Positions 9,731-17,420 of a stretch of 64,000 nucleotides of DNA are shown here, piece after piece. Below the pieces are notes generated by a model. That model was not told the origin of the DNA and did not search any database. It worked only from the letters and a program-made list of their open reading frames with translations. This DNA comes from Pontibacter lucknowensis. GTDB taxonomy: Bacteria > Bacteroidota > Bacteroidia > Cytophagales > Hymenobacteraceae. The stretch's first letter is position 1. Every line of letters starts with the position of its first letter. Location of the stretch: contig NZ_FTNM01000003.1 in NCBI RefSeq assembly GCF_900156415.1, positions 1-64,000 of the forward strand. The letters run 5' to 3'. The translations under genes and the position numbers were made by a program.

Positions 9731-10591
9731 ATGTTAAAAGAACTTCCTCGAATTTGCTGTCTGCTCAGCCTCCTGCCCCTGCTGCTTGGCTGCGAGCGGG
9801 TGCTCCCGCTGGATATGCCCGACCCTGCGCCGCGGCTGGTTCTCAACAGCATGTTCCAGCCCGACAGCCTTTGGCAGGTGGAGCTCACCGCTTCACAGGG
9901 TATCACATCAAGCCAGGAATACGAGGGCGTGCAGTATGCCACGGTGCAAGTCCTGCAGGGAGACAGGCTGGTGGAAACCCTGACGCATACGGGTAACGGG
10001 ATCTACCGCTCCCGGCAGGCCTACCCGGCGGCTTACACCCACTACCGGATCATCGCTTCCGCTCCGGGCTATCCCACAGCGGAAGGGGCTGGGCATGCAC
10101 CCGATAAACCAAAAACAGACGGGGTGCAGGCCCGGATGATAGCCTCTCCCGATAACCCGGGTGGTGCTGCCGTTTCGCTCTCCCTCCAGCTGGAAGACCG
10201 TCCCGGGCAGGCGAATTATTATTATATCAGGGGCTACAGCCGGGCCATTGACGCAAGCGGCCGGCCTTACCTGGAGCCTGTCAGTCTTACTTCGCGCAGC
10301 AGTTTATTTGAGTTTAGTTTGGGGAGCCGCTGGTTTTTCAGTGATAAGCTCTTTGATGGAATCACCCGGCAACTGGACCTGTATTACAATACATACCCGG
10401 GACAGGAAGTACAGGTGGAAATTGCCCAGCTCAGTGCGGATTATTACCAGTATGCACAGACGCTCTACAAGCAGTCCTATAAAGACAACATCCTAACCCA
10501 ACCGGTCGGAGTGCATGGAAACATTAAAAACGGTTTCGGCATTTTTGCCGGTTATCATGTGCAGACCTATCGGTTTAAGACACGGGAGTGA
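9731..10591 (+). CDS. DUF4249 family lipoprotein
   Basis: A 286-residue lipoprotein: signal peptide and lipobox LLLG-C (Cys at about 21), followed by ERVLPLDMPDPAPRLVLNSMFQPDS, the characteristic opening of DUF4249 (P-x-LV-x-NG/NS-x-F). Then come the V-x-V-x-x-S/A-QG strand and an Ig-like beta fold (GIYRSRQAYPAAYTHYRIIASAPGYPTA). The C-terminal part, ending IFAGYHVQTYRFKTRE, has the G-x-G-x-F-G-x-x family pattern. It follows the receptor gene at 12 bp and is presumably a lipoprotein partner sitting on or near the receptor. Substrate unknown. It is the last gene of the cargo locus; the next gene is convergent. Confidence 0.85.
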   Translation: MLKELPRICCLLSLLPLLLGCERVLPLDMPDPAPRLVLNSMFQPDSLWQVELTASQGITSSQEYEGVQYATVQVLQGDRLVETLTHTGNGIYRSRQAYPAAYTHYRIIASAPGYPTAEGAGHAPDKPKTDGVQARMIASPDNPGGAAVSLSLQLEDRPGQANYYYIRGYSRAIDASGRPYLEPVSLTSRSSLFEFSLGSRWFFSDKLFDGITRQLDLYYNTYPGQEVQVEIAQLSADYYQYAQTLYKQSYKDNILTQPVGVHGNIKNGFGIFAGYHVQTYRFKTRE

Positions 10592-10741
10592 TCGCCTGCC
10601 GGATGTCGGTAGCAAAAGGGGGATCAGGAATGCAAAGGCCCGATGGGACGGGGAGACCAATGGGGGGCCTCCGTTCTCCTGCCTGCCAGTAGATGCAATA
10701 CGTCATTCCCGGACTTCAAAGGGGATAGCGCCTTAGAATAA

Positions 10742-11155
10742 CTACGCACGGGCAGGTGAAGTATTGAGGAAAAGACGGGTTTCGATCGCTTTACGCGAAG
10801 GGCTGGCGTAACCTGAAGAATGCTTTACCAGGCGATCCGTATCCATGAGCTCGAGGCTAATCTGAGAGACCACGCAGGCATGCAGCTCCAGGGAGGTGGA
10901 GCTGAGCAGCGGAATCAGTTGTTCCATCAGCCAGTGCTGATCTGCCAGCTCCAGGTAGAGGATAGCCCGCGCGTCACTGAGCAGCCGGCGGCATTCGTAG
11001 GCCATCAACAGGTCGGCCAGCAGGTAATTGTTGGCGCGGAACTCGTCGCTGGTTGGATGCCGCAGCCACCTGACGGAGATAACGTCTGCCTGTTTGCCCA
11101 GCTGTATTTCCAGGTAGTCATTTCGTAGGATCGCAGGAGTTTCCGATTCAGTCAT
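10742..11155 (-). CDS. STAS/SpoIIAA-like protein
   Basis: A 137-residue cytoplasmic protein. I do not recognise a named family, but the layout L-x-D-x-R near residue 58 (LLSDARAIL), a D-x-x-W about ten residues later (LADQHWLMEQLIPLL) and alternating beta/alpha segments match the small STAS-like proteins of Hymenobacteraceae. The same layout is seen in the core-genome protein at 39600-40016 of this window (LNDNRHLV ... DDSVEWIEDVWIP), so the two look like distant homologues. STAS-type proteins usually act in protein-protein regulation. It is the most distal gene of the leftward backbone block and lies 335 bp downstream of the receiver-only response regulator; co-regulation with it is possible but unproven. 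Confidence 0.55.
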   Translation of the reverse strand: MTESETPAILRNDYLEIQLGKQADVISVRWLRHPTSDEFRANNYLLADLLMAYECRRLLSDARAILYLELADQHWLMEQLIPLLSSTSLELHACVVSQISLELMDTDRLVKHSSGYASPSRKAIETRLFLNTSPARA

Positions 11156-11490
11156 GTTTAGGGCAATTAGCAGTTCCGAAAGGAATAGTATTGTAATTGT
11201 TTGTTAAATAACTAGATTAAATGTTGTTTTTGCAAATCGAAGTATTGCTTAACCCTTTCCACGTACGGTACTTTCTTTAGCAGATTTTCAGGCCCTGGTG
11301 TTAACTACTTGTTCTTCTTACAGTTGATTGATGTTGTGCCTTCGAAATGACAGAACAATCAATTCCAGCAGATTCCTTGGCAGCCTATGCTTAGAGACGA
11401 GAATAGAACCTGTTGTTCATCACCGCACAGGAGGAACTGGCTATGGTGGGGGCAAGCATGCTGCGAAGCGCAAAAAACGTGTTGTGAGCA
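11156..11490. other. Gene-free stretch, 335 bp
   Basis: No credible coding region is visible. The first 100 bp upstream of the STAS-like gene are AT-rich and probably hold its promoter; the rest is featureless to the eye. Confidence 0.45.
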
Positions 11491-11928
11491 TCAGGGGTTT
11501 TGTCTATAGCGTAAGACTATTTCCCTGATGGGTTCAGGGAAATAGCAGTTGCCAGCCTGCACTGATTCAAGGGCTGTCCAGAGCTCTTCATAAGAGGCTT
11601 TCTTCGATACATACCCCATAACCCCGCTGTCGAGGAGCCGTCTCAGGATAGCGGGGTCGTCTTCAGTAGAGAGTATCAGAATCCTCAGCTGAGGGTAGTG
11701 CGTGGCCAGCCAGCGGGCTGTCGCCAGACCGTCCATCACGGGCATACAGACGTCCAGCAGGACCAGGTCGGGTAAATAGCCCGGACTGAGCTGGCGGATC
11801 AGGTCCTGGCCGTGAACCGCCTCGATGGTGACGGAGAAACTGCCGTTTTCCTCTAGTAGGGCGGCCAGCTCCCGGCGATAGGGTAAATAGTCGTCGACAA
11901 GTGCGATGCGGTTGCTGGAAGGTGCCAT
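11491..11928 (-). CDS. Receiver-only response regulator (NarL-type receiver, no HTH)
   Basis: A 145-residue protein consisting of one CheY-like receiver domain. The acidic pair VDD is at 11-13, the phospho-acceptor Asp is at about 59 in LVLLDVCMPVMDG, the switch Ser is at about 87 (LILST) and the conserved Lys is at about 109 (GYVSKKAS). The sequence resembles receivers of LuxR/NarL-type regulators, but it ends about 15 residues after the receiver (EIVLRYRQNP) with no HTH output domain. The ATG at 11928 begins exactly before the receiver (MAPSSNRIALVDD); longer starts add unlike sequence. It could be a truncated NarL-type regulator or a stand-alone phospho-relay protein. No cognate kinase is visible nearby. 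Confidence 0.75.
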   Translation of the reverse strand: MAPSSNRIALVDDYLPYRRELAALLEENGSFSVTIEAVHGQDLIRQLSPGYLPDLVLLDVCMPVMDGLATARWLATHYPQLRILILSTEDDPAILRRLLDSGVMGYVSKKASYEELWTALESVQAGNCYFPEPIREIVLRYRQNP

Positions 11929-12145
11929 AGCGTGCCAAAATTTGGTGAATCCGGAAGCCCAAGCCAGGGCGATGGCGTGGGATCGGCGGTGCCTTTTTTT
12001 TGTAAGGGCTTGGACTAACAGGCTGTGGGGCAAGGACAATACTCAGGATACAGGAGGGAAAGCGCAAATTTTTTACACGAAATACCGCTTCTTCGGGACG
12101 AAGCCCGTGTCAAACCATGGTATTGGGGCAGGCATGCCCAGTCCG

Positions 12146-12622
12146 TCAGGGTGCATGCTGAAAAATAGAATCCAACCGCTGTGCTGTCTCCGGGCAAACC
12201 TGCCGGATCAGGCTGTACTTGGTGTCTGTTTCCTGCAAGCGGGTATTTTCCCGGTATAAACTAAAGCAAAGTCCGGCGGCTGTGGCGGTGAATAGCATAC
12301 ACAGGAGGACTGCCAGAACAAATCTCCGTGCCCTGTCCTCGAAGTGATGGTGGTGCCGGACGGGCAGTACCTTAGGCAGTTTGGCGAGCCTTTCCTCAAA
12401 GGAGCTGAGCTGGTTCAAAACCTGCAGGGTATGCTTGCCCAGGTCCTGGCGCTGGAGAAGCCCTTTCAGTTCTTCTAACCGGGCGGCGCAGCCAGGTGAC
12501 TGCTGTCTGGCGTGGGCTGGCGGCGTTGTTTCCCGCTCTTCGAGTTTTTCCAGGCGTCTGCTGAGCAGGCTGAGCAACTGCTCGGCGTCCGTGAGTCTTT
12601 CTTCCAGTTCTTTTGGTGTCAT
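12146..12622 (-). CDS. Coiled-coil membrane protein encoded with the relaxase
   Basis: A 158-residue protein not assigned to a named family. Residues about 1-85 are charged and heptad-like (ELEERLTDAEQLLSLLSRRL and LQVLNQLSSFEERLAKL), a His run follows (RHHHHFED), then one transmembrane segment (about 103-123, FVLAVLLCMLFTATAAGLCF) and a short C-terminal tail. Its ATG overlaps the relaxase stop codon by four bases (ATGA), so it is translated together with MobA. Position and topology suggest a mobilization accessory protein that ties the relaxosome to the membrane; this is inference from operon structure only. Confidence 0.65.
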   Translation of the reverse strand: MTPKELEERLTDAEQLLSLLSRRLEKLEERETTPPAHARQQSPGCAARLEELKGLLQRQDLGKHTLQVLNQLSSFEERLAKLPKVLPVRHHHHFEDRARRFVLAVLLCMLFTATAAGLCFSLYRENTRLQETDTKYSLIRQVCPETAQRLDSIFQHAP

Positions 12623-13554
12623 AGGTGTCTTCGTTTTCTCTTTTTGCTTTTTTTCTTTCGATAGGGGTAGTCCGTCAGGTGGGCGGGCGCTGTCTGCGCT
12701 GCATCGGGCATCAGTAGCCTGTCTAGCAGGTCGCCTACCCGTGGCACAAGCGCCTGCACCTGTTCTGGCTGCTGCCAGGGACTGGGTAGCAAAGGGGCAG
12801 GAGCTAACTCGGAGCGCTGGGGCATCATCCGCTGCTGTGCCAGCCGTTTGCTGATAGCCCCGTAGCTCAGGCTACGGTCCAGGGCAGAGCCCTTGAAGCG
12901 CAGCTCGTCCTGGCGAAAGCTGATTCCCTGCACCTGGCTCGTGCCTCGCCTTAATTTATAGTCGATGGCAATGCCGTGGCGAGCCAGCAGGCGCTCCAGC
13001 TCCTGCCAGCTTCCGGCCTGCCGCAGCGCTTGTTGGATTGCGTCATGCAGGGCATACCTGGTCTGATCGGCGCCCTTGAGCCGTTGCCGGTTCACTTGTC
13101 CTTTGCCCGGCGCCAGGTAGTAGCCGTACCGGTGGGTAAGTTCCCGGCACACCCGCACATTGCGTTGCCGTTGAAACCTGTCCGGGATGGTTTCCCCTTC
13201 GTAGTTGACCCGGTTGTAAACAATGTGCAGGTGCGGATGCGTGCTGTCCACATGCCGGACAATCAGGTACTGCGTGGCGGTGATCTGCATATTCTCCAGG
13301 TACTCACGGGCCCGCGCTACCATGAGGCTGTCGCTGAGTTTTGTTTTGTCGTGGATGCTCCAGCTCAGGGCGATGTGGCCGACAGCTTTCTCCAGCCCGG
13401 GCCTGAGCTGGCGCTGCAGGTGGAAGTCGGCCACCATGGATGCGACAGTGTCCGTGCGGATGCCTTCGGCGTCGAGTACTGTGGCTCCCGGCTTTTGCAA
13501 AACATAGCGTATGCAGCCACCAAAGCTCTTTCCAGTCATCACTTTACCGATCAT
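12619..13554 (-). CDS. mobA: MobA-type relaxase (relaxase/mobilization nuclease)
   Basis: A 311-residue DNA-nicking relaxase that would cut one strand at oriT and carry it during mobilization. The likely catalytic Tyr is at about 17 (GGCIRYVLQK), and the three-histidine metal-binding motif is clear at about 101-110 (HVDSTHPHLHIVYNRV), preceded by HIALSWSIHD at about 60. These are the motifs of the relaxase/mobilization nuclease family (MobP-like). The start at 13554 (MIGKVMTGKSF) fits the family and overlaps the end of mobC by 11 bp; the 3' end overlaps the next gene by 4 bp. The shorter length and absence of a helicase or coupling protein suggest mobilization by a helper element. Confidence 0.92.
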   Translation of the reverse strand: MIGKVMTGKSFGGCIRYVLQKPGATVLDAEGIRTDTVASMVADFHLQRQLRPGLEKAVGHIALSWSIHDKTKLSDSLMVARAREYLENMQITATQYLIVRHVDSTHPHLHIVYNRVNYEGETIPDRFQRQRNVRVCRELTHRYGYYLAPGKGQVNRQRLKGADQTRYALHDAIQQALRQAGSWQELERLLARHGIAIDYKLRRGTSQVQGISFRQDELRFKGSALDRSLSYGAISKRLAQQRMMPQRSELAPAPLLPSPWQQPEQVQALVPRVGDLLDRLLMPDAAQTAPAHLTDYPYRKKKSKKRKRRHL

Positions 13555-13921
13555 CTCTTCCCAGTAAGGAGAGCACCCCATGGATCTTTTCAAGCAGCTG
13601 CCGACATACGTTCTGCAGGGGGAGCAGCCCCTGGCGGTGTGCCAGCCGCGTGAGCTGGTTGAGGTTATTGGCCAGGCCGGAAAGCGTGCGCAGCGTGGCC
13701 AGTTCCTCGGGGCGAAGGCGGGCCACAACCACCGCCTTTTTGGTTGCAGCCCGAAACCAGGCCGAGACGCTAAGGCCCGCCTCCCGGGCCTTGCCCGTGA
13801 CCAGAAGCCGTTCGGTTTCCGTCAATCGCACGACGAGTGTGCAGCTCCGCTTGACCCGTTTGGTGGGGCGGCCGCCTTTCTTTTTTGATAGTGGAAGGTG
13901 CTGTGCCGATGCTGTGTCCAT
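13544..13921 (-). CDS. mobC: MobC-like relaxosome accessory protein
   Basis: A 125-residue basic protein with an N-terminal KKKGGRP-x-KRVKR stretch and a ribbon-helix-helix-like segment (about 29-60: CTLVVRLTETERLLVTGKAREAGLSVSAWFR). It ends in a helical region including LSGLANNLNQLTRLAHRQG (about 80-98), a signature of MobC-type accessory proteins in Bacteroidota. It would bind near oriT and help the relaxase nick. It directly precedes and overlaps mobA and follows the candidate oriT/promoter region. Confidence 0.85.
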   Translation of the reverse strand: MDTASAQHLPLSKKKGGRPTKRVKRSCTLVVRLTETERLLVTGKAREAGLSVSAWFRAATKKAVVVARLRPEELATLRTLSGLANNLNQLTRLAHRQGLLPLQNVCRQLLEKIHGVLSLLGRDDR

Positions 13922-14051
13922 GTACTTGGTGTGTATGAATTTGAAAGATAACCCGCTGCGACCACCGGGAGCCGCGAGCCTGAAAAGAGGTTTTTGTATG
14001 ACAAAAACACAAACTTGCTCCCTGCACTTAAAAGCCTTCCCTGGGGCGTCC
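13922..14051. promoter_or_regulatory. Candidate oriT / mob promoter region
   Basis: These 130 bp separate the primase gene from mobC. Origins of transfer in Bacteroidota mobilizable elements usually lie just upstream of the mob genes. The segment holds an inverted repeat GTTTTTG-TATGA-CAAAAAC (about 13990-14008) beside a GC-rich stretch (about 13956-13978). I cannot identify a nick site. Confidence 0.35.
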
Positions 14052-14978
14052 CTACCGGTGGCGAAGACCGAGGCGGAGCTGTGCGGCCTGTCCGCCCCGG
14101 GCCACCAGGTAAGAGTTAAGGTCCTGATGATCCCGGTAAAAAGCGGAGTAGTCCCGGGTATTTACATGGGTGTGCTGGATCCGCGCCGTCACCTTCCTGC
14201 CCGCCGTATCCTGATCCAGGAAAAGCAGCGCTTGGCGGTGCCGGCCGAGTACCTCCTGGCACTTGCCCAGCTGGGAGAGGGAGTTGAGAACCAGGAAGCT
14301 GGCCTGGCGCACCAGGCGGGGCCGGAGCTGGAGCAGGGAGAGGAAATCAATGAATCCCTCCAGCACACAAAGCTTCCCGCAGCCGCGGTCGATGAAGGTG
14401 ACGTCTTTGGGGGAGGAGGAGCCTTTGAACCAGGCGTTGCGCAACTCGTAGCCACCGGAGCGGTTTTGGAACCCGACGGCCTGGTACTCCCGTCCGCCTA
14501 CTGAAAAATGAACCGCCTGGCAGTAGGGGCTGGCCGTTGCCAGGGGAATGCCCCGCTGCGCGAGGTAGGTGGTAAGCGGGTTGCCCGCCTCCAGGGGCGT
14601 AGTTGCCAGGATACGCAAGCCGGGGGAAGCTGCGGGCAGGGACGCCGGCTTTTGTGCGTGAGCAGGCTGTTGCGGCAGGCGTGGCGTGACGTTCTCCGGG
14701 GAGGGAAGCGATGATCCGGAAAGCAGCTCAATGACTTCCCGGACGGTGGCGCCCGGGTGTAGGCGCAGGGCCAGGTCAAAGAGTTTGCCGCCCTCTCCCG
14801 GTCCGTGGTCATACCAGCGGTTGAGGCGCGTGTTCACTTTGAAGGAAGGGGTGCGCTCCGGTGCCCGGATAGGGGAGACGTACCACCAGTCAACACCTCT
14901 TTTGTAGCTGGGCTGGATGCCCTGACTGGCCAGAAAATCGGTGATGGGGAGCTCGTCGTTGATTTGTCGGATGTTCAT
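14052..14978 (-). CDS. Toprim-domain DNA primase-like protein with degenerate zinc-finger domain
   Basis: A 308-residue protein. The N-terminal ~90 residues follow the CHC2 primase zinc-domain pattern (INDELPITDFLASQGI, YVSPIRAPERTPSFKV, WYDHGPGEGGKLFDLAL), but the Cys and His zinc ligands are missing. After a Pro/Ala-rich linker (about 95-125) comes a Toprim domain with the catalytic Glu in KLCVLEGFIDFLSLL (about 220) and the acidic pair in ALLFLDQDTAGRK (about 263). Such proteins accompany mobilizable elements and plasmids in Bacteroidota and are thought to prime replication of the transferred strand. It lies on the same strand as the mob genes, 130 bp upstream of mobC. Confidence 0.85.
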   Translation of the reverse strand: MNIRQINDELPITDFLASQGIQPSYKRGVDWWYVSPIRAPERTPSFKVNTRLNRWYDHGPGEGGKLFDLALRLHPGATVREVIELLSGSSLPSPENVTPRLPQQPAHAQKPASLPAASPGLRILATTPLEAGNPLTTYLAQRGIPLATASPYCQAVHFSVGGREYQAVGFQNRSGGYELRNAWFKGSSSPKDVTFIDRGCGKLCVLEGFIDFLSLLQLRPRLVRQASFLVLNSLSQLGKCQEVLGRHRQALLFLDQDTAGRKVTARIQHTHVNTRDYSAFYRDHQDLNSYLVARGGQAAQLRLGLRHR

Positions 14979-15109
14979 GGTTTCTTATCTAAAGGCCTGA
15001 AGTCCTTCCGTAGTGCAGCTGCTGTGCTGTGGAGGGCTTGGCAGCCTGAGAAAATCATTCGTGTTACATGTTGTTGACTCCTTTTAAAGGTCGAGGAGCA
15101 GCACTGGAT

Positions 15110-15120
15110 TTTTTCACAAG
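15110..15120 (+). promoter_or_regulatory. TTTTTCACAAG site
   Basis: This site shares the 10-mer TTTTCACAAG with the inverted pair at 17067-17096. It lies in the 247-bp gap upstream of the primase gene. It may be an operator bound by an element-encoded regulator, or a DnaA-box-like sequence (TTWTNCACA). Confidence 0.35.
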
Positions 15121-15225
15121 GCGATACACAATTGGGAAAAATTTATGGAAGTGCATTGTAGGTTAGATGAGCCGAATAAGTATGGAAAAGGGCCATCCGT
15201 TTTACCAGACAGCCCTTCGCTTTCC

Positions 15226-16170
15226 CTAAGCAGCCTGCTTGTCTGCAGGTGATGCCCCATTGTCTTGTTCGGCTTTCAGATCCAGGATATAGCTAGCCGC
15301 TTTGAAGGCTCGGGTGCCGGCATAGATGATCATTGTTTTGTCCTCCCGGAGCCGGCTGATCCAGCCCTGCAGGTAAGCCACTGAATTTTGAAAGACTGCC
15401 TCCCGTATGCCGGTGAAGGCGCAGAGGAAGCTGGCGCCCATCTCGGCCACCAACTCCTCCTTGCTGTAGGCCTCGTTCCCGAAGCGGCTGACCTTATCCT
15501 CCTCTGTGAAGCGATTGAGACGAGTGTGGTGGCCGGTTGCGTGGATGAGCTCGTGGAAGAGCGTGGCATGGTAGGCCTCGGGAGTGAGGAAGCGCCTAGG
15601 GTCCGGCATCTGCACAATGTCCTTGACTGGTGCGTAGTAAGCCTGCGTGCCGCCGTGCAGGACCTTAGGGCTAGGCTGGGGGAAGCCGTCCACTACGTGT
15701 TGGCAGGCTTCGAGTATTTGTGGCCCGGACCGTTCGGGCATGGTGGGCAGCCGGAAGTCCACGCCCTCTACCTGATCGATGTTGAACACGGTCCAGAGGA
15801 AGGGGACGAACCTGCTGCAGGGGCGGTCTTTCCCCTCGGCCGCTAAATCTACTGGCTGCTCCTTGTCTTTCGCCTCATAGATCTTCCAATAGACGATGGG
15901 GGTGCCTTTCTGGCCCTTCCGGACACGGCCGCCTAGCTCCTGGGCCTGCTTAAACGTGAGGAAGTAGGGCGCCGTGTAATTGTTTTTCTCCGTGACATGG
16001 TGGAGGTAGAAGGCGTTGAAGCCCTCGTAGGGGCGGCCGGAGGCGTAGTTTTTGGGCAGGCCGTACGAGCTCCAGGGCTTTTGCCAGATGGCTTTCCCCT
16101 GCTGAAGCTCAGCGATGATTTCGTTGGTCACCTGCTCGGCCAGGCGGTTGAATTTCTGATAGGCGTTCAT
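15226..16170 (-). CDS. ArdC-type antirestriction protein with zincin-like metallopeptidase domain
   Basis: A 314-residue protein. The N-terminal ssDNA-binding ArdC domain (about 1-130) includes the family segments WQKPWSSYGLPKNYASGRPYEGFNAF, TFKQAQELGGRVRKGQKG and IVYWK. The C-terminal half is a zincin-like metallopeptidase with HELIH at 206-210 followed by ATGHHTRLNR. ArdC-type proteins protect incoming single-stranded plasmid or ICE DNA against host restriction after transfer. The gene is alone between two gaps but in the same direction as the primase and mob genes. About 315 residues is the usual length for Bacteroidota members. Confidence 0.92.
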   Translation of the reverse strand: MNAYQKFNRLAEQVTNEIIAELQQGKAIWQKPWSSYGLPKNYASGRPYEGFNAFYLHHVTEKNNYTAPYFLTFKQAQELGGRVRKGQKGTPIVYWKIYEAKDKEQPVDLAAEGKDRPCSRFVPFLWTVFNIDQVEGVDFRLPTMPERSGPQILEACQHVVDGFPQPSPKVLHGGTQAYYAPVKDIVQMPDPRRFLTPEAYHATLFHELIHATGHHTRLNRFTEEDKVSRFGNEAYSKEELVAEMGASFLCAFTGIREAVFQNSVAYLQGWISRLREDKTMIIYAGTRAFKAASYILDLKAEQDNGASPADKQAA

Positions 16171-16249
16171 AATAGTAAAATTTTAAAGTGATGAAATGAT
16201 ATGAAAGGGATACAGGGGCCGTTCAGGGCCCCTGCAAAAGAAAGAGGGG

Positions 16250-16726
16250 CTACAGGAGCCCCTCGTCTGCCAGAGAGTAGTAACCCTCGCTGGTGAGGAT
16301 GATGTGGTCGAGGACGGCGATGTCGAGGAGTTCCCCGCCCTGTTTCATTTTCCTGGTCAGCTGCAGGTCTGCCGCGCTAGGCTTGAGGTTGCCCGAGGGG
16401 TGGTTGTGGGAGAGGATGACGGCCGAGGCGCAGGCTTTGAGGGCGGCGGCGAAGATGAGCTTAGGGTCGGCGACGGTGCCGGCCACTCCGCCCGTGGAGA
16501 CCTCGTAAATCCCTAATACCTTATTGGCCCGGCTCAGCAGCAGCACCTTGAACTGCTCGACAAACTCCAGTTTGCCCGGGTCCCAGCTGGTCTTGAGTAC
16601 CTGGTAGCTGTCGGTGGAGCAGGTGACCTGCGGTCTTTCGGAGGGTTTTACCTTGTTGCGGTAGGAGAGCTTGATCTCGGCTACTCTGGCGAAGGCGGAG
16701 GCTTGAACGGTCTTTTCCATAATCAT
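16250..16726 (-). CDS. RadC-like JAB domain protein
   Basis: A 158-residue protein of the short RadC/JAB (JAMM) family that is common on mobile elements. The metal-binding signature is intact: Glu in the strand near 54 (KLEFVEQFKVLLLS), HNHPSGNLKPSAAD at 107-120 and the closing strands LLDIAVLDHIILTSEGYYSLADEG. The N-terminal HhH region of chromosomal RadC is absent, as in other element-borne copies. Its molecular role is unresolved despite the old DNA-repair name. Start is at 16726 or two codons later; the 5' side faces a 421-bp divergent regulatory region. Confidence 0.9.
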   Translation of the reverse strand: MIMEKTVQASAFARVAEIKLSYRNKVKPSERPQVTCSTDSYQVLKTSWDPGKLEFVEQFKVLLLSRANKVLGIYEVSTGGVAGTVADPKLIFAAALKACASAVILSHNHPSGNLKPSAADLQLTRKMKQGGELLDIAVLDHIILTSEGYYSLADEGLL

Positions 16727-17147
16727 GATGTTTTAGTGTGAGGAAATTGATTATGGTGCCCCCGCTGCCTTCGGAGCCGGACTAAAGGCAAGGTGGAGCC
16801 AAAGAAAATGCGGAGGGTCCGCCGCAGGTGGATACCCATTTTGTTTGGACGACCTTGTTCCTGTGTCCGGGCCGCAAGGCTACCTTTGCGCCAAAGCATT
16901 GACGTTGGATGTTTGCATTAGAGGGGTTACAGAAATGAGGGCTTTAGTGCCAGTACGCCTCACAGTACTTCGCTTATAGCATCTGAAACGCTTTAAGATT
17001 TAGTACCCTTACAAGGCTAATTTTCTGCATTGGGTAATGCCTTTAGAGGGAGAAACGCAACAAAATTTTTCACAAGTTGGGCTAGGCTTGTGAAAATGCA
17101 GGAATGGGTACAGGGATATTGATCCATTAACCAAAACCTGTAAAGCT
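16727..17147. promoter_or_regulatory. 421-bp divergent region with several hairpins
   Basis: It separates the leftward RadC/ArdC/primase/mob genes from the rightward HTH gene, so it should hold both promoters. Visible structure: TGCCTT/AAGGCA (16766-16771 and 16785-16790), GCGGA-GGG-TCCGC (16810-16822), GCAAGG/CCTTTGC (about 16874-16889) and the TTTTCACAAG inverted pair (17067-17096). The GC-rich part, 16760-16900, could encode a structured RNA or be part of a transfer or replication origin. Confidence 0.4.
17067..17096. promoter_or_regulatory. Inverted repeat TTTTCACAAG-N10-CTTGTGAAAA (candidate operator)
   Basis: Perfect 10-bp arms with a 10-bp spacer lie 52 bp upstream of the HTH gene start. 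A single copy of the same arm stands at 15111-15120. The position suits autoregulation by the HTH protein. An alternative reading is a pair of DnaA-like boxes. Confidence 0.45.
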
Positions 17148-17420
17148 ATGTCAGTAGAAATCATCACCAAAGAAGACCTGCACGCGTTCCATCGGCAGCT
17201 GCTGGAGGACTTATCTAAATTGATTGGAAAACAGCAAACCGAGGCGCCAGGCAAAGTACTCAAGTCTGCCGATGTGCGTCGCCTGCTTCAAATCTCACCC
17301 GCCACGCTGCAGAAACTGCGGATAGACGGTACCCTACCATTCACCAAGGTAGGTGGCACCCACTACTACCGCATGGGAGATATCAACAGACTGCTCAACG
17401 GAAAGCAGGGCAAGTCATGA
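17148..17420 (+). CDS. Excisionase-like helix-turn-helix protein
   Basis: A 90-residue DNA-binding protein: an N-terminal helical lead (ITKEDLHAFHRQLLEDLSKLI, about 4-24), then a MerR/excisionase-type HTH at about 40-85 (VLKSADVRRLLQISPATLQKLRIDG ... KVGGTHYYRMGDINRLL), the fold called helix-turn-helix domain-containing protein in Bacteroidota mobile elements. It could regulate the backbone genes or aid excision; the inverted repeat 52 bp upstream is a candidate binding site. Its stop overlaps the next start by four bases (ATGA). Confidence 0.85.
   Translation: MSVEIITKEDLHAFHRQLLEDLSKLIGKQQTEAPGKVLKSADVRRLLQISPATLQKLRIDGTLPFTKVGGTHYYRMGDINRLLNGKQGKS

Noticed and set aside
11517-11545. CTATTTCCCT / AGGGAAATAG inverted repeat as a terminator
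   Set aside because: It lies inside the coding end of the receiver gene and has no T tract, so it is probably coincidental.
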